Assembly (NCBI GenBank): GCA_020248405.1
Contig: JADCHQ010000001.1
Coordinates: 62,001 to 126,000, forward strand
DNA from: Rhodocyclaceae bacterium
GTDB lineage: Bacteria; Pseudomonadota; Gammaproteobacteria; Burkholderiales; Ga0077523
Direction of reading: 5' to 3'
Length of the DNA stretch: 64,000 nucleotides
Positions 50,865 to 61,280 of the stretch are shown one piece after another (position 1 is the first letter of the stretch; each line of letters begins with the position of its first letter). The position numbers were made by a program, and so were the translations under genes. The notes below the pieces were generated by a model that worked only from the letters and a program-made list of their open reading frames with translations, searched no databases and was not told the origin of the DNA.

Positions 50865-53237
50865 ATGCGTCCAGCCCCCACCCGCCTGACCCGCAGCGCC
50901 ATTTCCGCCGCCGTAGCCGCCGCCTTCGCCGGCCCCGCCGTAGCCGACAACGACCGCCCGGCCACCCTCGAAGCCCCCACCGTCAAGGTGATCGGCGTCA
51001 CCCCGCTGCCCGGCGTGGGCTTGCCGCTCAACAAGGTGCCCGGCAACGTGCAGACCCTCACCGCCAAGGACGTGCAGCAGCAGCAGGCGGTGGGTCTGCC
51101 GGATCTCATGACCACGGCGCTGCCCTCGGTCAACGTGAACGACGTGCAGGGCAACCCCTTCCAGCCGGATGTGAACTACCGCGGCTTCACCGCCTCGCCG
51201 CTGCTGGGGCTGCCCCAGGGCCTGTCGGTGTTTCAGGACGGCGTGCGCATCAACGAGCCCTTCGGCGACGTGGTGAACTGGGCGCTGGTGCCCATGGATT
51301 CCATCAGCACCATGAATGTCATCCCCGGCTCCAATCCGCTGTTCGGCCTCAACACCCTGGGCGGCGCCCTGTCGCTGCGCACCAAGAGCGGTTTCCAGTT
51401 CCCCAACACGGCCTTCGAACTGTCCGGCGGCAGCTGGGGGCGGGCCAACGGCAAGTTCGAACACGGCGGCTACAGCGGCAACAAGGACTACTACATCGCC
51501 GGCAACTGGTTCAAGGAAGACGGCTGGCGACAGTTCTCTCCCTCCGACGTGAAGACCTTCTTCGCCAAGAGCGGCTGGCAGGATGGCCGCACCGACCTGG
51601 ACGTGTCCCTCACCCTGGCCGACACCAACCTCACCGGCAACGGCGTGGCACCCCAGAGCTTCCTGGAGCAAAGCCGCAACCGCATCTTCACCCAGCCCGA
51701 CCAGACCATCGCCCGCATGGCGATGCTCAACTTCACCGGCAGCCACTGGCTCAATGACACCGACAACCTGCAGGGAAATGTGTATGTGCGCGGCACGCGC
51801 ATCCGTACGCTGAACGGCGATGCCAACGACGGTTTCGAGGGGGGGGCCTTCGACGGCGACACGGCTGCCGTCGACGGCGGCCTTTGCCCGGGCGCCGGGT
51901 GCAACACCGAAACCGGCGCCAACAACCGCTCGCGCACCAACAGCCGCTCCTTCGGTGCCAATCTCCAGTGGACGCGCGCGGTGCAGAACAACCAGTTCAC
52001 CTTCGGCGGCAGCTACGACAACGCCCGCGCCGACTTCCGCTCTACCCAGACTCTGGGTGTCATCAACGCCGACCGGGGCGTGACCGAGACCAACGCCACC
52101 ACCGACGAGGCGGCCCTCATCGGCCGCACCGTCACCTCCAGCCTGTTCCTCACCGACACCTGGACCTTCCGGCCCAACTGGCACCTCACCGGCTCGGCGC
52201 GCTACAACTACACGCGGGTGAAGAACAACGACACCCTCAACCCCGGCGTGGCGGGCAACCTGGACGGCAACTACGTCTACCCGCGCCTGAACCCCGCCGT
52301 GGGCCTGAACTGGACCCCCTCCGACGCCCTAACTCTGTACGGCACGGTAAACCAGGGAAACCGCGCGCCCACGCCCATCGAGCTGGGCTGCGCGGACCCA
52401 GCCAACCCGTGCCGCCTGCCCAACGCCATGGCCGCCGACCCCTTCCTCAAGCAGGTGGTGGCCACCACGGTGGAGGTGGGCGCACGCGGCATGTTCAACG
52501 ACTGGCTGGGCTACAGCTCGGCGCTGTTCCGCACCGTCAACCGCGACGACATCCTGTTCGTGAGCACCACCACCAGCGCCGGCTTCTTCACCAACTTCGG
52601 CCGCACCCAGCGCGAAGGCATCGAGCTCGGGCTCACGGGGGCCAAGGGCCGGTGGGATTTCCGCGCCAACTACACCTACCTGCGGGCCACCTTCGAATCC
52701 GAGGCCGACCTGCTGGCCGAAAACAACTCTTCCCGCGGCTTCGGCGGGGTGGCCGCGGACGACCAGATTCGCGTCCGGCCCGGCGACCGCATTCCCGGCA
52801 TGCCCCAGCACCAGTTCCGCATCAACGCCAACTACCGCCTCACCGACGCCTGGAGCGTCGGCGCCAACGTGATCGCCATGACCGGGGTATACGCCCGCGG
52901 CAACGAGAACAACCAGCACCAGGCCGGGACCGTGACCGACCCCATCGGCGGGGATACGCGAACCTTCAACGGCGCGGGCAAGACCTCGGACTACGCCGTG
53001 CTGAACCTGGTGACCAACTACAAGCTCACCTCCCAGTGGCAGCTCTTCGGGCGCATCAATAACGTGTTCGACAACCGCTTCAACACCGCCGCCATCCTGG
53101 CCGAGAATCCCTTCAATGCCGCGGGCGTGTTCCAGACCAACTCCGGGGATTGGGCCCGCGAAACCTTCTACGGCCCCGGCGCGCCCCGGGCCGCCTGGAT
53201 CGGCGTGCGATACTTCCTCGAACGCCAGCCGCGCTGA
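50865..53237 (+). CDS. TonB-dependent outer-membrane receptor
   Basis: A 790-residue receptor with a signal peptide (residues 1-27, ending PAVAD). The plug domain (GNVQTLTAKDVQQQQAVGLPDLM, YRGFTASPLLGLPQGLSVFQDGVRINEPFGD) matches the FecA-like layout, and a 22-strand barrel follows. A TonB box could lie near APTVKVIGV. A pair of Cys in a loop (CPGAGC) may form a disulfide. The substrate is unknown: siderophore, metal chelate or another large solute. It is divergent from the two-component genes and followed 46 bp later by a periplasmic beta-propeller, likely one operon. The ATG at 50865 is the only start with a signal peptide. Confidence 0.9.
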   Translation: MRPAPTRLTRSAISAAVAAAFAGPAVADNDRPATLEAPTVKVIGVTPLPGVGLPLNKVPGNVQTLTAKDVQQQQAVGLPDLMTTALPSVNVNDVQGNPFQPDVNYRGFTASPLLGLPQGLSVFQDGVRINEPFGDVVNWALVPMDSISTMNVIPGSNPLFGLNTLGGALSLRTKSGFQFPNTAFELSGGSWGRANGKFEHGGYSGNKDYYIAGNWFKEDGWRQFSPSDVKTFFAKSGWQDGRTDLDVSLTLADTNLTGNGVAPQSFLEQSRNRIFTQPDQTIARMAMLNFTGSHWLNDTDNLQGNVYVRGTRIRTLNGDANDGFEGGAFDGDTAAVDGGLCPGAGCNTETGANNRSRTNSRSFGANLQWTRAVQNNQFTFGGSYDNARADFRSTQTLGVINADRGVTETNATTDEAALIGRTVTSSLFLTDTWTFRPNWHLTGSARYNYTRVKNNDTLNPGVAGNLDGNYVYPRLNPAVGLNWTPSDALTLYGTVNQGNRAPTPIELGCADPANPCRLPNAMAADPFLKQVVATTVEVGARGMFNDWLGYSSALFRTVNRDDILFVSTTTSAGFFTNFGRTQREGIELGLTGAKGRWDFRANYTYLRATFESEADLLAENNSSRGFGGVAADDQIRVRPGDRIPGMPQHQFRINANYRLTDAWSVGANVIAMTGVYARGNENNQHQAGTVTDPIGGDTRTFNGAGKTSDYAVLNLVTNYKLTSQWQLFGRINNVFDNRFNTAAILAENPFNAAGVFQTNSGDWARETFYGPGAPRAAWIGVRYFLERQPR

Positions 53238-53283
53238 GTTGTCTCTAGCGGTGGCCGGTAACCACCACGAGGATCACTTCACC

Positions 53284-54225
53284 ATGAAACGCCTCCTGCC
53301 CGCGCTCGCCGCGGGCTTTTTCTGCGCCCTGCAGGCGGCAGCCGCCCCCCTGGCCTACGTGGCCAACGAAAAGTCGGGCACCATCTCCATCATCGACACC
53401 GCCACCGACGAGGTGGTGGGCACCATCAAGGCGGGCACCAAGCCCCGCGGCCAGGCTGTGGGTGCGGACGGCCGCACCCTGTACGTGAGCGACCAGCCCG
53501 CCAACGCCCTGCTGGTGGTGGACCTGGAGAAGCGAGCCGTGGCCGGCACCATCGACCTGGGCGAATCGCCCGAGGGCGTGAGCCGCTCGCCCGACGGCAA
53601 GTGGGTGGTGGTGGCGGTGGAGATGAGCAACAGCGCCGCCTTCATCGACACCGCCTCGGGCCGCAAGCTGTTCAATATCAAGACCCGCGGCGAGAATCCG
53701 GAGCACGCCGTGTTCAGCCCCGACGGCCGCTGGCTGTATGTGAGCGCCGAGGAGGCCGACCAGGTGGACATCGTGGACGTGGCCGCACAGAAGCAGGTGG
53801 CGGCGGTGAAGGTGGCCAAGCGCCCGCGCGGCATCGCCTTCCTGCCCGACGGATCGCGCGCCTATGTGGCCTGCGAGTTCGACAGCAAGGTGTTTGCCAT
53901 CGACGTGGCCACCCAGAAGGTGGTGGCCGAAATCAAGGCGGGCACCTTCTCCAACGGCGTCGCGGTCCACCCCGACGGCAAGCGCGTGTACGTGTCCAAC
54001 GGCAAGGACGCCAGCGTGTCGGTCATCGACACCGCCACCAACACGGTGAGCGCCACCATCGCCGTGGGCAAGCGCCCCTGGAACATGGCCATCACCCCGG
54101 ACGGTACCAAGCTTTACGTGGCCAACGGCAGGGATAACTCCGTGAGCGTTATCGATACGGCCACGAACCGCAAGTTGAGAGACATTCCCGTGGGCGAGAT
54201 CCCCTGGGGGGTGGTGATCCGCTGA
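53284..54225 (+). CDS. periplasmic YVTN/YncE-type beta-propeller
   Basis: A 313-residue protein with a signal peptide (residues 1-20, QAAAA). About seven repeats of the YVTN type follow, seen as YVANEKSGTISIIDTAT, YVSDQPANALLVVDL, YVSAEEADQVDIVDV, YVACEFDSKVFAIDV, YVSNGKDASVSVIDT and YVANGRDNSVSVIDT. YncE-like propellers are often co-expressed with TonB receptors, and some bind metals or DNA. Position behind the receptor suggests it handles or senses the same ligand in the periplasm. The ATG at 53284 follows GAGGATCACTTC. Confidence 0.9.
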   Translation: MKRLLPALAAGFFCALQAAAAPLAYVANEKSGTISIIDTATDEVVGTIKAGTKPRGQAVGADGRTLYVSDQPANALLVVDLEKRAVAGTIDLGESPEGVSRSPDGKWVVVAVEMSNSAAFIDTASGRKLFNIKTRGENPEHAVFSPDGRWLYVSAEEADQVDIVDVAAQKQVAAVKVAKRPRGIAFLPDGSRAYVACEFDSKVFAIDVATQKVVAEIKAGTFSNGVAVHPDGKRVYVSNGKDASVSVIDTATNTVSATIAVGKRPWNMAITPDGTKLYVANGRDNSVSVIDTATNRKLRDIPVGEIPWGVVIR

Positions 54226-54321
54226 CCGGACCGGCCTGGTGCCTGCCGGGAGCAACCGGCGCCGCCGGCGCTTGCCCCATGCCAGAATAGGGTCGATTTT
54301 CTCGCGCCCTCCTCCACTGCC

Positions 54322-55857
54322 TTGATCAATCGACTCCACGCGGGCTTCGCGCTGCGTTTGCTGCTGCTCGCAGCAGCGGCACTGCACCTCGCCGGCTGCG
54401 GCAGCCTGCGTACCTACCGCCAGGAGATGGATGTGACCCTCCGCCGAGTGGTGGACGGCGATGTGCCGGGCGCCATCAAGGTTCTGGAGAAAAACAATAA
54501 GGGCGGCGATCGCGACCTGCTGTTCCACCTGGAACTCGGTGAGTTGCGGCGCCTCAACGGCGAGTACCCGCGCAGCCTCGAGGCCTTCCGCACGGCAGAC
54601 GCCGTGATTCAGGCCTGGGAGCAGACCGCGAAGCTCGACCCTTCGAAGCTCTCGGGCTCGGTGGCCAGTCTTCTGGTCAACGACAAGGTGCGTGTCTACC
54701 AAGGCATCGACTACGAAAAGGTGATGGTGGCCACCCGCATGGCCATGGATTACCTGGCCGTGGGCGATTGGGACAACGCCCGGGTGCACATCAAGCGCAC
54801 CCACGAACGCGAAGCGCTCATCGCGGAGGTGCGCGCGAAACAGTATGTGGAGATCCGGGAGGATGCCGAGCGCAAGGGCGCCCGGCAGAGCTTCAAGGAG
54901 ATCGGCGGCTACCCAGTGCAGACCCTGGAGGTACCCGAAGCCCTCGCCCTGAAAAACGGCTACCAGAACGCCCTCTCCCACTACCTGGCCGGCTTCGTGT
55001 ACGAGGCCCTTGGCGAGGGCAGCCTGGCGGCACCAGGCTATCGCACCGCCATCGAACTGCGCCCCGGACAAGCGCTGCTGGAGGACTCCCTGGGCGGGCT
55101 TGACGAGCGCATGGCCCTGGACGATGACGGCAAGTGCGACACGCTGTTCGTGATCGAGACGGGTCTTGCGCCGGCACGAGCCTCTCGGGACTTCAATCTG
55201 CCCATTCCCGTGGGCCCCGATGGGCGATGGATCTACGTGAGCGCCTCCTTCCCCGTGCTATCGGACCGGGCCGCCTACACTGCGCCCGCGGTCACGGTGG
55301 ACCGCTCGCTCGGCGTGGGCTCGGCGCACGTTCTCGATGTGGATGCCATGGCCCGGCGCGCCCTGGCCGACGAGATGCCGGGCATCATGCTGCGCACCTT
55401 CGCCCGCTCCGCCTCGCGGGCCCTCGCCCAGTACGAGATGCAGCGGCAAATGGAAGAGGGACGCCGCCGCAACCGCGACGAGGATAACCTGGGCATGGCG
55501 CTGGGACTGCTGGCCTTGCAGATCGGCGGCATCGTTCTCGAGTCCGCCGACGAGCGCACCTGGCGCTCTTTGCCGGCCCATGTCACCGTGGCCCGGGGCC
55601 GCCTGTCGCGGGGTGTGCACTCCGTGCAAGTGGACACCAGCTCGGGGGCGGTGAGCTTCGATGTCAACCTGTCCGCCTCCCACGCCGTGGTGGCTGTACG
55701 CGTAGCAGGTGGCCGGCTCTTTGTGGCTCCCGGCCAGCCGCTGCCACCAGCGGACGCGAAATCCACCATGATCGACCCCGCGCCTGGCGCGACGGCGGTC
55801 GTAAGCATCCAGCAGTTGGACCGTAGCACTTCCCTTGCCTCCCGGAGGATCCCCTGA
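54322..55857 (+). CDS. COG3014-type lipoprotein with TPR-like region
   Basis: A 511-residue lipoprotein. The lipobox LAGC puts the lipidated Cys at residue 26. A helical repeat region follows (LLFHLELGELRRLNGEYPRSLEAF, ARVHIKRTHEREALIAEV), then mixed beta sequence. This family (COG3014) is usually found with YcfL and LpoB-like genes, as here, and has no settled function; a role in envelope or peptidoglycan synthase control is inferred from context. Translation starts with TTG at 54322. Its stop overlaps the next ATG (TGATG). Confidence 0.8.
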   Translation: MINRLHAGFALRLLLLAAAALHLAGCGSLRTYRQEMDVTLRRVVDGDVPGAIKVLEKNNKGGDRDLLFHLELGELRRLNGEYPRSLEAFRTADAVIQAWEQTAKLDPSKLSGSVASLLVNDKVRVYQGIDYEKVMVATRMAMDYLAVGDWDNARVHIKRTHEREALIAEVRAKQYVEIREDAERKGARQSFKEIGGYPVQTLEVPEALALKNGYQNALSHYLAGFVYEALGEGSLAAPGYRTAIELRPGQALLEDSLGGLDERMALDDDGKCDTLFVIETGLAPARASRDFNLPIPVGPDGRWIYVSASFPVLSDRAAYTAPAVTVDRSLGVGSAHVLDVDAMARRALADEMPGIMLRTFARSASRALAQYEMQRQMEEGRRRNRDEDNLGMALGLLALQIGGIVLESADERTWRSLPAHVTVARGRLSRGVHSVQVDTSSGAVSFDVNLSASHAVVAVRVAGGRLFVAPGQPLPPADAKSTMIDPAPGATAVVSIQQLDRSTSLASRRIP

Positions 55858-56294
55858 TGAAACCCCTGACCCTGATCGTGACGCTGTTCGCCGCCCTGGC
55901 CCTGTCGGCCTGCGGCACCAAGAAAGGCTTCGAGAAGCCCGGATTCGCCTTCGGCTGCCCCATCGGCGACCAAAGGATCTCTTCCATGTCCGACCTGGTG
56001 AAGGCCAAGACCGTGCGGGAAGGCGGCAAGAGCCCCGATGTGGAAGTGGAGGAAGTGCGCTGCACCACCACCGGCGAGCTGCTGAAGATCGACGTGGGCG
56101 TCTACAACGACGAGTCCGACGTGGAGCGCCTGATGTACAAGTTCCGCTGGATCGACGCCGAGGGCATGCGGGCCGCCGAAGAAGAGTCCTGGAAGCCGCT
56201 GCTCATGTACGGCAACTCCCGGCAGATCGTCACCACCGTGGCGCCCAACCCCAAGGCGCGCGACTTCAGATTCATCATCATGGGACAGGACTGA
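55857..56294 (+). CDS. ycfL: YcfL-family lipoprotein (DUF1425)
   Basis: A 145-residue lipoprotein. The lipobox LSAC puts the lipidated Cys at residue 19. The mature part reads as a small beta-sandwich with LLKIDVGVYNDESDVERLMYKFRW and QIVTTVAPNPKARDFRFIIM, which matches the YcfL family. In E. coli ycfL sits next to lpoB, as it does here. Its function is unknown. It overlaps the preceding gene by one base and is 4 bp ahead of the LpoB-like gene. Confidence 0.82.
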   Translation: MKPLTLIVTLFAALALSACGTKKGFEKPGFAFGCPIGDQRISSMSDLVKAKTVREGGKSPDVEVEEVRCTTTGELLKIDVGVYNDESDVERLMYKFRWIDAEGMRAAEEESWKPLLMYGNSRQIVTTVAPNPKARDFRFIIMGQD

Positions 56295-56298
56295 CGCC

Positions 56299-56889
56299 AT
56301 GCAAGCAAACCTCACCCTTCGACTGCTGTCGGTGGCCGCCCTGGCCGGTTGCATCGTCCTGAGCGGCTGCGCCAAGCCCAAGACGCGCTACGGCGATGCC
56401 GGCGCCGTGGAGACGGTCACCAACCAGTTCGGCTCCACCGACCTGCAGATGCTGGCCGAGCAGATGTCCCAATCCATGCTCTCGGAGGCGCCGGTGATCA
56501 GCAGCGGCAACCTGCCCATCGTCACCATCCAGGAAGTGAAGAACAAGACCAGCGAATACATCGACACCCGCACCATCACCAACCGCATGCGCGCCACGCT
56601 GCAGAAGAGCCGCCGGGTGCGCTTCGCGGCGGACGAGGCGGACATGAAGAAGCAGATCTCCGAGCTGCAGCGCCAGCAATCCGAGTACTACAAGCAGGAG
56701 CAATCGGCCCAGATCGGCCAGATGGTGGGGGCCGGCTTCCGCCTCTCGGGCGAGATCAGCTCCATCGTCAAGGAAACCAAGGACGTGAAGGACGTGTACT
56801 ACCAGCTGTTCCTGTCGCTCACCAACGTGCAAACCGGCATCGAGGAGTGGAGCGACACCAAGGACATTCGCAAGACCACCCAGCGCTGA
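56299..56889 (+). CDS. lpoB: LpoB-like penicillin-binding-protein activator lipoprotein
   Basis: A 196-residue lipoprotein with lipobox LSGC (Cys24). The domain matches the LpoB family: GSTDLQMLAEQMSQSML, LPIVTIQEVKNKTSEYIDTRTITNRMRATL, and GAGFRLSGEI. LpoB in enterobacteria activates PBP1b from the outer membrane. Whether the same partner exists in this organism is unknown, so the name reflects family and gene order (ycfL-lpoB). It is the third gene of the lipoprotein operon. Confidence 0.82.
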   Translation: MQANLTLRLLSVAALAGCIVLSGCAKPKTRYGDAGAVETVTNQFGSTDLQMLAEQMSQSMLSEAPVISSGNLPIVTIQEVKNKTSEYIDTRTITNRMRATLQKSRRVRFAADEADMKKQISELQRQQSEYYKQEQSAQIGQMVGAGFRLSGEISSIVKETKDVKDVYYQLFLSLTNVQTGIEEWSDTKDIRKTTQR

Positions 56890-56974
56890 GGCGATGGGCA
56901 GCGGCCCGCGCCCGGGGCGCCCGGTCGCGTGGCCGCGGTTAGAATCGCGCCTCGCCACTGCGGGGATACGGGAA

Positions 56975-57847
56975 GTGATCGGGTTGGGTCGAGCAGCCGC
57001 CGGGGCTGCGATGCTGTCGTGGACGCTGTGGACCGCCGCGGCCTTCGCCGCGCCGCCCGAAGATCAGACCGAGCGGCGGGAGCAACAGCGCACGGCCGTG
57101 AACCGCGTGGCGGCGGCGCACGACCTCACCATGATCACCGCCACCGCGCGGCTCGTGCTGCGGCAGGCGGCCCTGCGCACGGCCCGCGAGCATCTCTGGA
57201 ACCTGGGCCGCGAGCGCAACCTTGGTGCGGACTGGAAACTGGGCGACACCCACTGGAAGGCCGCGGAGGCCGCTATGGTGCGAGACAGCCCTCCGCTCAT
57301 CACCGCCGCCTTCGCCGACGACCTGCGCCTGCGCAACGTGTGGACCGAGGCGGCCGTCACCGGCCTGGATGGCGAAGAGGCCGACGTGATCGCCAGCCAT
57401 TTCGAATCCGACGCCGGCAAGGAGCAGCTTGCCCTCATGGACTGGTTCCTGAGCGAGACGGTGCTGTTTCGCTACACCTACACCAACCAGTTCCAGTACG
57501 ACATGCCGGGCACCGAGGCCGAGCAGAAGGAGCTGCAACGCATCGCCGTGCCCAAGATCCCCAGGAAGGACAACGAACTGGAATTCTCCAAGCGCAACCC
57601 CGAGGCCTTTCAGTTCGTGGCCTGCAGCCCCGAGAGCCGCTACTGCCCCGGCGTGAAGTACGTGCGCCTGGTGGCCAAGAAGGTATCGAGCGAGCTCGTT
57701 GTCACCATCGACGGCGTGTTGCGCCGGGTGGTGGAGGCTGTGGAAGCGCGCAAGCCCGAGGCCCTGGCCCATGTGGAGGCGTTCCTGGCCCAGCGACGCC
57801 CGCCGCCCGCCGAGCCGGCGGCTGCCCCCCCGGCTGACGCGCGCTGA
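56975..57847 (+). CDS. secreted protein of unknown function (DUF2059-like length, unrecognised)
   Basis: A 290-residue protein read from a GTG at 56975, which gives a signal peptide (GRAAAGAAMLSWTLWTAAAFA). The mature part is helical, with ALRTAREHLWNLGRERNL, ASHFESDAGKEQLALMDWFLSETVLFRYTY, two Cys (VACSPESRYC) and a Pro/Ala tail. The pattern ESDAGKEQ followed by a hydrophobic helix recalls DUF2059-type periplasmic proteins, but I cannot confirm this. An ATG at 57011 is an alternative start. It sits between the LpoB-like gene (85 bp) and the TolC-type gene (30 bp). Confidence 0.68.
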   Translation: MIGLGRAAAGAAMLSWTLWTAAAFAAPPEDQTERREQQRTAVNRVAAAHDLTMITATARLVLRQAALRTAREHLWNLGRERNLGADWKLGDTHWKAAEAAMVRDSPPLITAAFADDLRLRNVWTEAAVTGLDGEEADVIASHFESDAGKEQLALMDWFLSETVLFRYTYTNQFQYDMPGTEAEQKELQRIAVPKIPRKDNELEFSKRNPEAFQFVACSPESRYCPGVKYVRLVAKKVSSELVVTIDGVLRRVVEAVEARKPEALAHVEAFLAQRRPPPAEPAAAPPADAR

Positions 57848-57877
57848 GCTTTCACACTGCGCCGCTAGAATCCCTCC

Positions 57878-59320
57878 ATGAGTACTAGCCTCGCGCAGCA
57901 GGGGGGGATGCGCCGGCCGCTGGCAGCGAGCCTGCTGACCCTCTCGCTGGCGGCGGGCTCGATCAACGCGGCAGGCGAGGATGACCCCTACCGGGTGCGC
58001 GAGCTGCATCCGCCCGCACCCTCGGCGGGCTGGTCGGGTAGCTCACCGCACCCCTGCCCCGACCAGCCAGCGCCGCACCAGCCGCTCGCCCTGGTGGACG
58101 CGGTGGATCTGGCGCTGTGCTTCAACTCGCGCACCCGCGCCTCCTGGTCGGCGGCCAAGGCGCAGGCGGCCCAGTTGGGCGTGGCGCGGGGCACCTTGCT
58201 GCCCAACGTCAGCGCCAACGGCACGGTGCAACGCCTGGACCAGCGCTCCACGCCCACCCTGCCCGGTCAGCGCACCCAGGCCACGGGCGCCCTGAGCGTG
58301 AACTACCTGCTGTTCGACTTCGGCGGGCGCGCGGCCAGCATCGAACAGGCGCGCCAGTCGCTGCTGGCGGCGGACTGGTCCCACAACGACGTGCTGCAGG
58401 CGGTGCTTCTGGACACGGTGCAGGCCTTCTACCAGTTGTTCGCTGCCGAGGAGGCCATCGTGGCCACCGCAGCGGCGGAGAAATCGGCGCGCCAGAGTCT
58501 GGATGCCGCCGAGGCGCGCCAGCGCGCCGGCAGCGCCACCCGGGCCGACGTCCTGCAAGCGCAGACTGCCCACTCCCAGTCGCGCTTCGCCCGGGTGCAG
58601 GCCGAAGGCGCGGCGGCCACCGCGCGCGGCACGCTAGCCAATCGCATCGGCCAGCCCGCCAACCGCCCGCTTGCCATCGTGGCCCCTGACGATCTGGCGG
58701 CGCAGCGCCTGGCGGCAGCTGACGTGGACCGGCTGGTGGAAACAGCCCTCGCCCAGCGCCCCGACCTGCTGGCGGGAGAAGCCCGCCGCCGGGCCGCCGA
58801 TGCCGCGGTGCGCGTGCAGCAGTCCGCCAGCAAGCCCACCGTGTCTCTTTTCGCCAATGCCTCGGCCACGCAGAACGAACCGGGTATCGATCCACGTACC
58901 GGGGCGCTGGGCGTGCAGGTGTCCATCCCGCTGTTCACCGGCTACCAGAACACCTACCGCATTCGCGCCGCCCGCGAGACGGCCGAGCAGCAGGCCGCCC
59001 AACAGGACGTGCTGCGCAACGACGTGACGCTGGACGTGTGGCGCAACTTTCAGGAAGTCCGTACCCAGCGCGCCTCCCTCGAAGCCACCAGCGACGTAGT
59101 GGCCAGCGCGGAGCAGTCCTACGCCGTGGCGCTGGGCCGCTACCGGGCCGGGGTGGGCACGGTCACCGACCTGCTGGTGGCCCAGAGCGCCCTATCGCGC
59201 GCCCAACTGCAGCGCATCGAGGCCCGCTTCCGCTGGAATGCGGCCAAGGCGGGCCTGGCCCGCGCCATCGGCGACCTGGACGCCGCCCTGCTGCCGGCCA
59301 GTCCGGCAGCGCCGAAATGA
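57878..59320 (+). CDS. TolC-family outer-membrane efflux protein
   Basis: A 480-residue outer-membrane factor with a signal peptide (about residues 1-30). Two OEP repeats are seen, with the first at ALVDAVDLALCFNSRTRASWSAA and the second at PDLLAGEARRRAADAAVRV. Coiled-coil helices include SARQSLDAAEARQRAGSATRADVLQAQ and YAVALGRYRAGVGTVTDLL. It forms the outer duct of the tripartite pump encoded by the next three genes; its stop overlaps the adaptor ATG (ATGA). Confidence 0.92.
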   Translation: MSTSLAQQGGMRRPLAASLLTLSLAAGSINAAGEDDPYRVRELHPPAPSAGWSGSSPHPCPDQPAPHQPLALVDAVDLALCFNSRTRASWSAAKAQAAQLGVARGTLLPNVSANGTVQRLDQRSTPTLPGQRTQATGALSVNYLLFDFGGRAASIEQARQSLLAADWSHNDVLQAVLLDTVQAFYQLFAAEEAIVATAAAEKSARQSLDAAEARQRAGSATRADVLQAQTAHSQSRFARVQAEGAAATARGTLANRIGQPANRPLAIVAPDDLAAQRLAAADVDRLVETALAQRPDLLAGEARRRAADAAVRVQQSASKPTVSLFANASATQNEPGIDPRTGALGVQVSIPLFTGYQNTYRIRAARETAEQQAAQQDVLRNDVTLDVWRNFQEVRTQRASLEATSDVVASAEQSYAVALGRYRAGVGTVTDLLVAQSALSRAQLQRIEARFRWNAAKAGLARAIGDLDAALLPASPAAPK

Positions 59321-60518
59321 AGGCCCTCATGAACCCATCGCGCCTGCTGTCCTGGTTCCTCAGACTTTCGCTGGTGGCGGCCCTGGCCGCCACCGGCTGG
59401 TGGGCATGGAACCACTACCAGCGCGGCGCGGTGCGCGGCCCGGAGGATCGCTACGAGTTCCAGGAGGTGGCGCGCGGGGAGATCAGCCAGATGGTCACCG
59501 CCAGCGGCACCCTCAATCCGGTGGTGCTCGTGAACGTGGGCACGCAGGTGTCGGGCACGGTGAAGAAACTGCATGCCGACTTCAACAGCACCGTGGCTGC
59601 CGGCCAGGTGCTGCTGGAGCTCGACCCCACGCTGTTTCGCGCGGCAGTGGAGCAGAGCAGCGGCGCCGTTGCCACAGCCGAGGCGGCCTTGCGCCTCACG
59701 CGCGCCAACGAGGCGCGCATCCGCCAGCTCTTCGAACAGGAGTACGTATCGCGCCTGGAGCTCGACCAGTCGGTGCAGGCGCGCGAAGCGGCCGAGGCGC
59801 AGTTGCGCACCGCCCGCGGCCAGCTCGCCCGCGACCAGGCCAACCTGGGCTTCGCGGTGATCCGCTCGCCCGTCTCGGGCGTGGTGGTGTCGCGCCAGGT
59901 GGACGTGGGCCAGACCGTGGCGGCGAGCTTCCAGACGCCGACACTGTTTCGCATCGCCCAGGACCTCACGCGCATGCAGATCGACACAAACGTGGCCGAG
60001 GCCGACATCGGCCGCGTGAAGCTCGGCATGCCAGTGCGCTTCACCGTGGACGCCTTCCCCGGACGGCGCTTCGAGGGCCAGGTGGCGCAGATCCGCCTTG
60101 ATCCCATCGTGCAGCAGAACGTGGTCAGCTACGACGTGGTGGTGGCCGTGGCCAACGAGGACAAGGCGCTCATGCCTGGAATGACCGCCTACATCACCGC
60201 CGAGGTGGACCGCCGCGCGGATGCGCTGCTGCTGCCCTCGGCGGCGCTGCGCTTCCGGCCCAAGGATCTCCCGCCCGAACCCAAACAGCCCCTGGCAAAG
60301 GGCGAGAAGCGCGGCCCCGGCGGCCGCGTGTATATGCTGCGCGGCCAGCAACTCGCGCCGGTGCGCATCGAAACCGGCATCGCCAACGGCCGCCTGGTGG
60401 AAGTGACGGGGGGCGAGCTGAAAGAGGGCGACCGGGTGGCGGTGCAGAACCGGCTGCCCGACTCGCCCACGGTGCCCAATCCCCTGGGCGGGCCAGCCCA
60501 GCGTATGCGCTCCTTCTG

Positions 60519-60519
<1 letters not shown>
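59317..60519 (+). CDS. macA: MacA-like periplasmic adaptor (HlyD/RND membrane-fusion family)
   Basis: A 400-residue adaptor with an N-terminal membrane anchor (residues 9-30). A lipoyl half-domain (GTLNPVVLVNVGTQVSGTVKKL), a coiled-coil hairpin (about 100-180, LFRAAVEQSSGAVATAEAALRL) and a beta-barrel with VTGGELKEGDRV near the end follow. It bridges the MacB-type ABC transporter and the TolC-family duct. The ATG at 59317 overlaps the previous stop; its own stop overlaps the ATPase ATG (TGATG). Confidence 0.9.

Positions 60520-61276
<757 letters not shown>

Positions 61277-61280
<4 letters not shown>

Noticed and set aside
54226-54321. Terminator after the beta-propeller gene
   Set aside because: Only a weak GCGCC/GGCGC hairpin without T-tract is visible; not enough to call.
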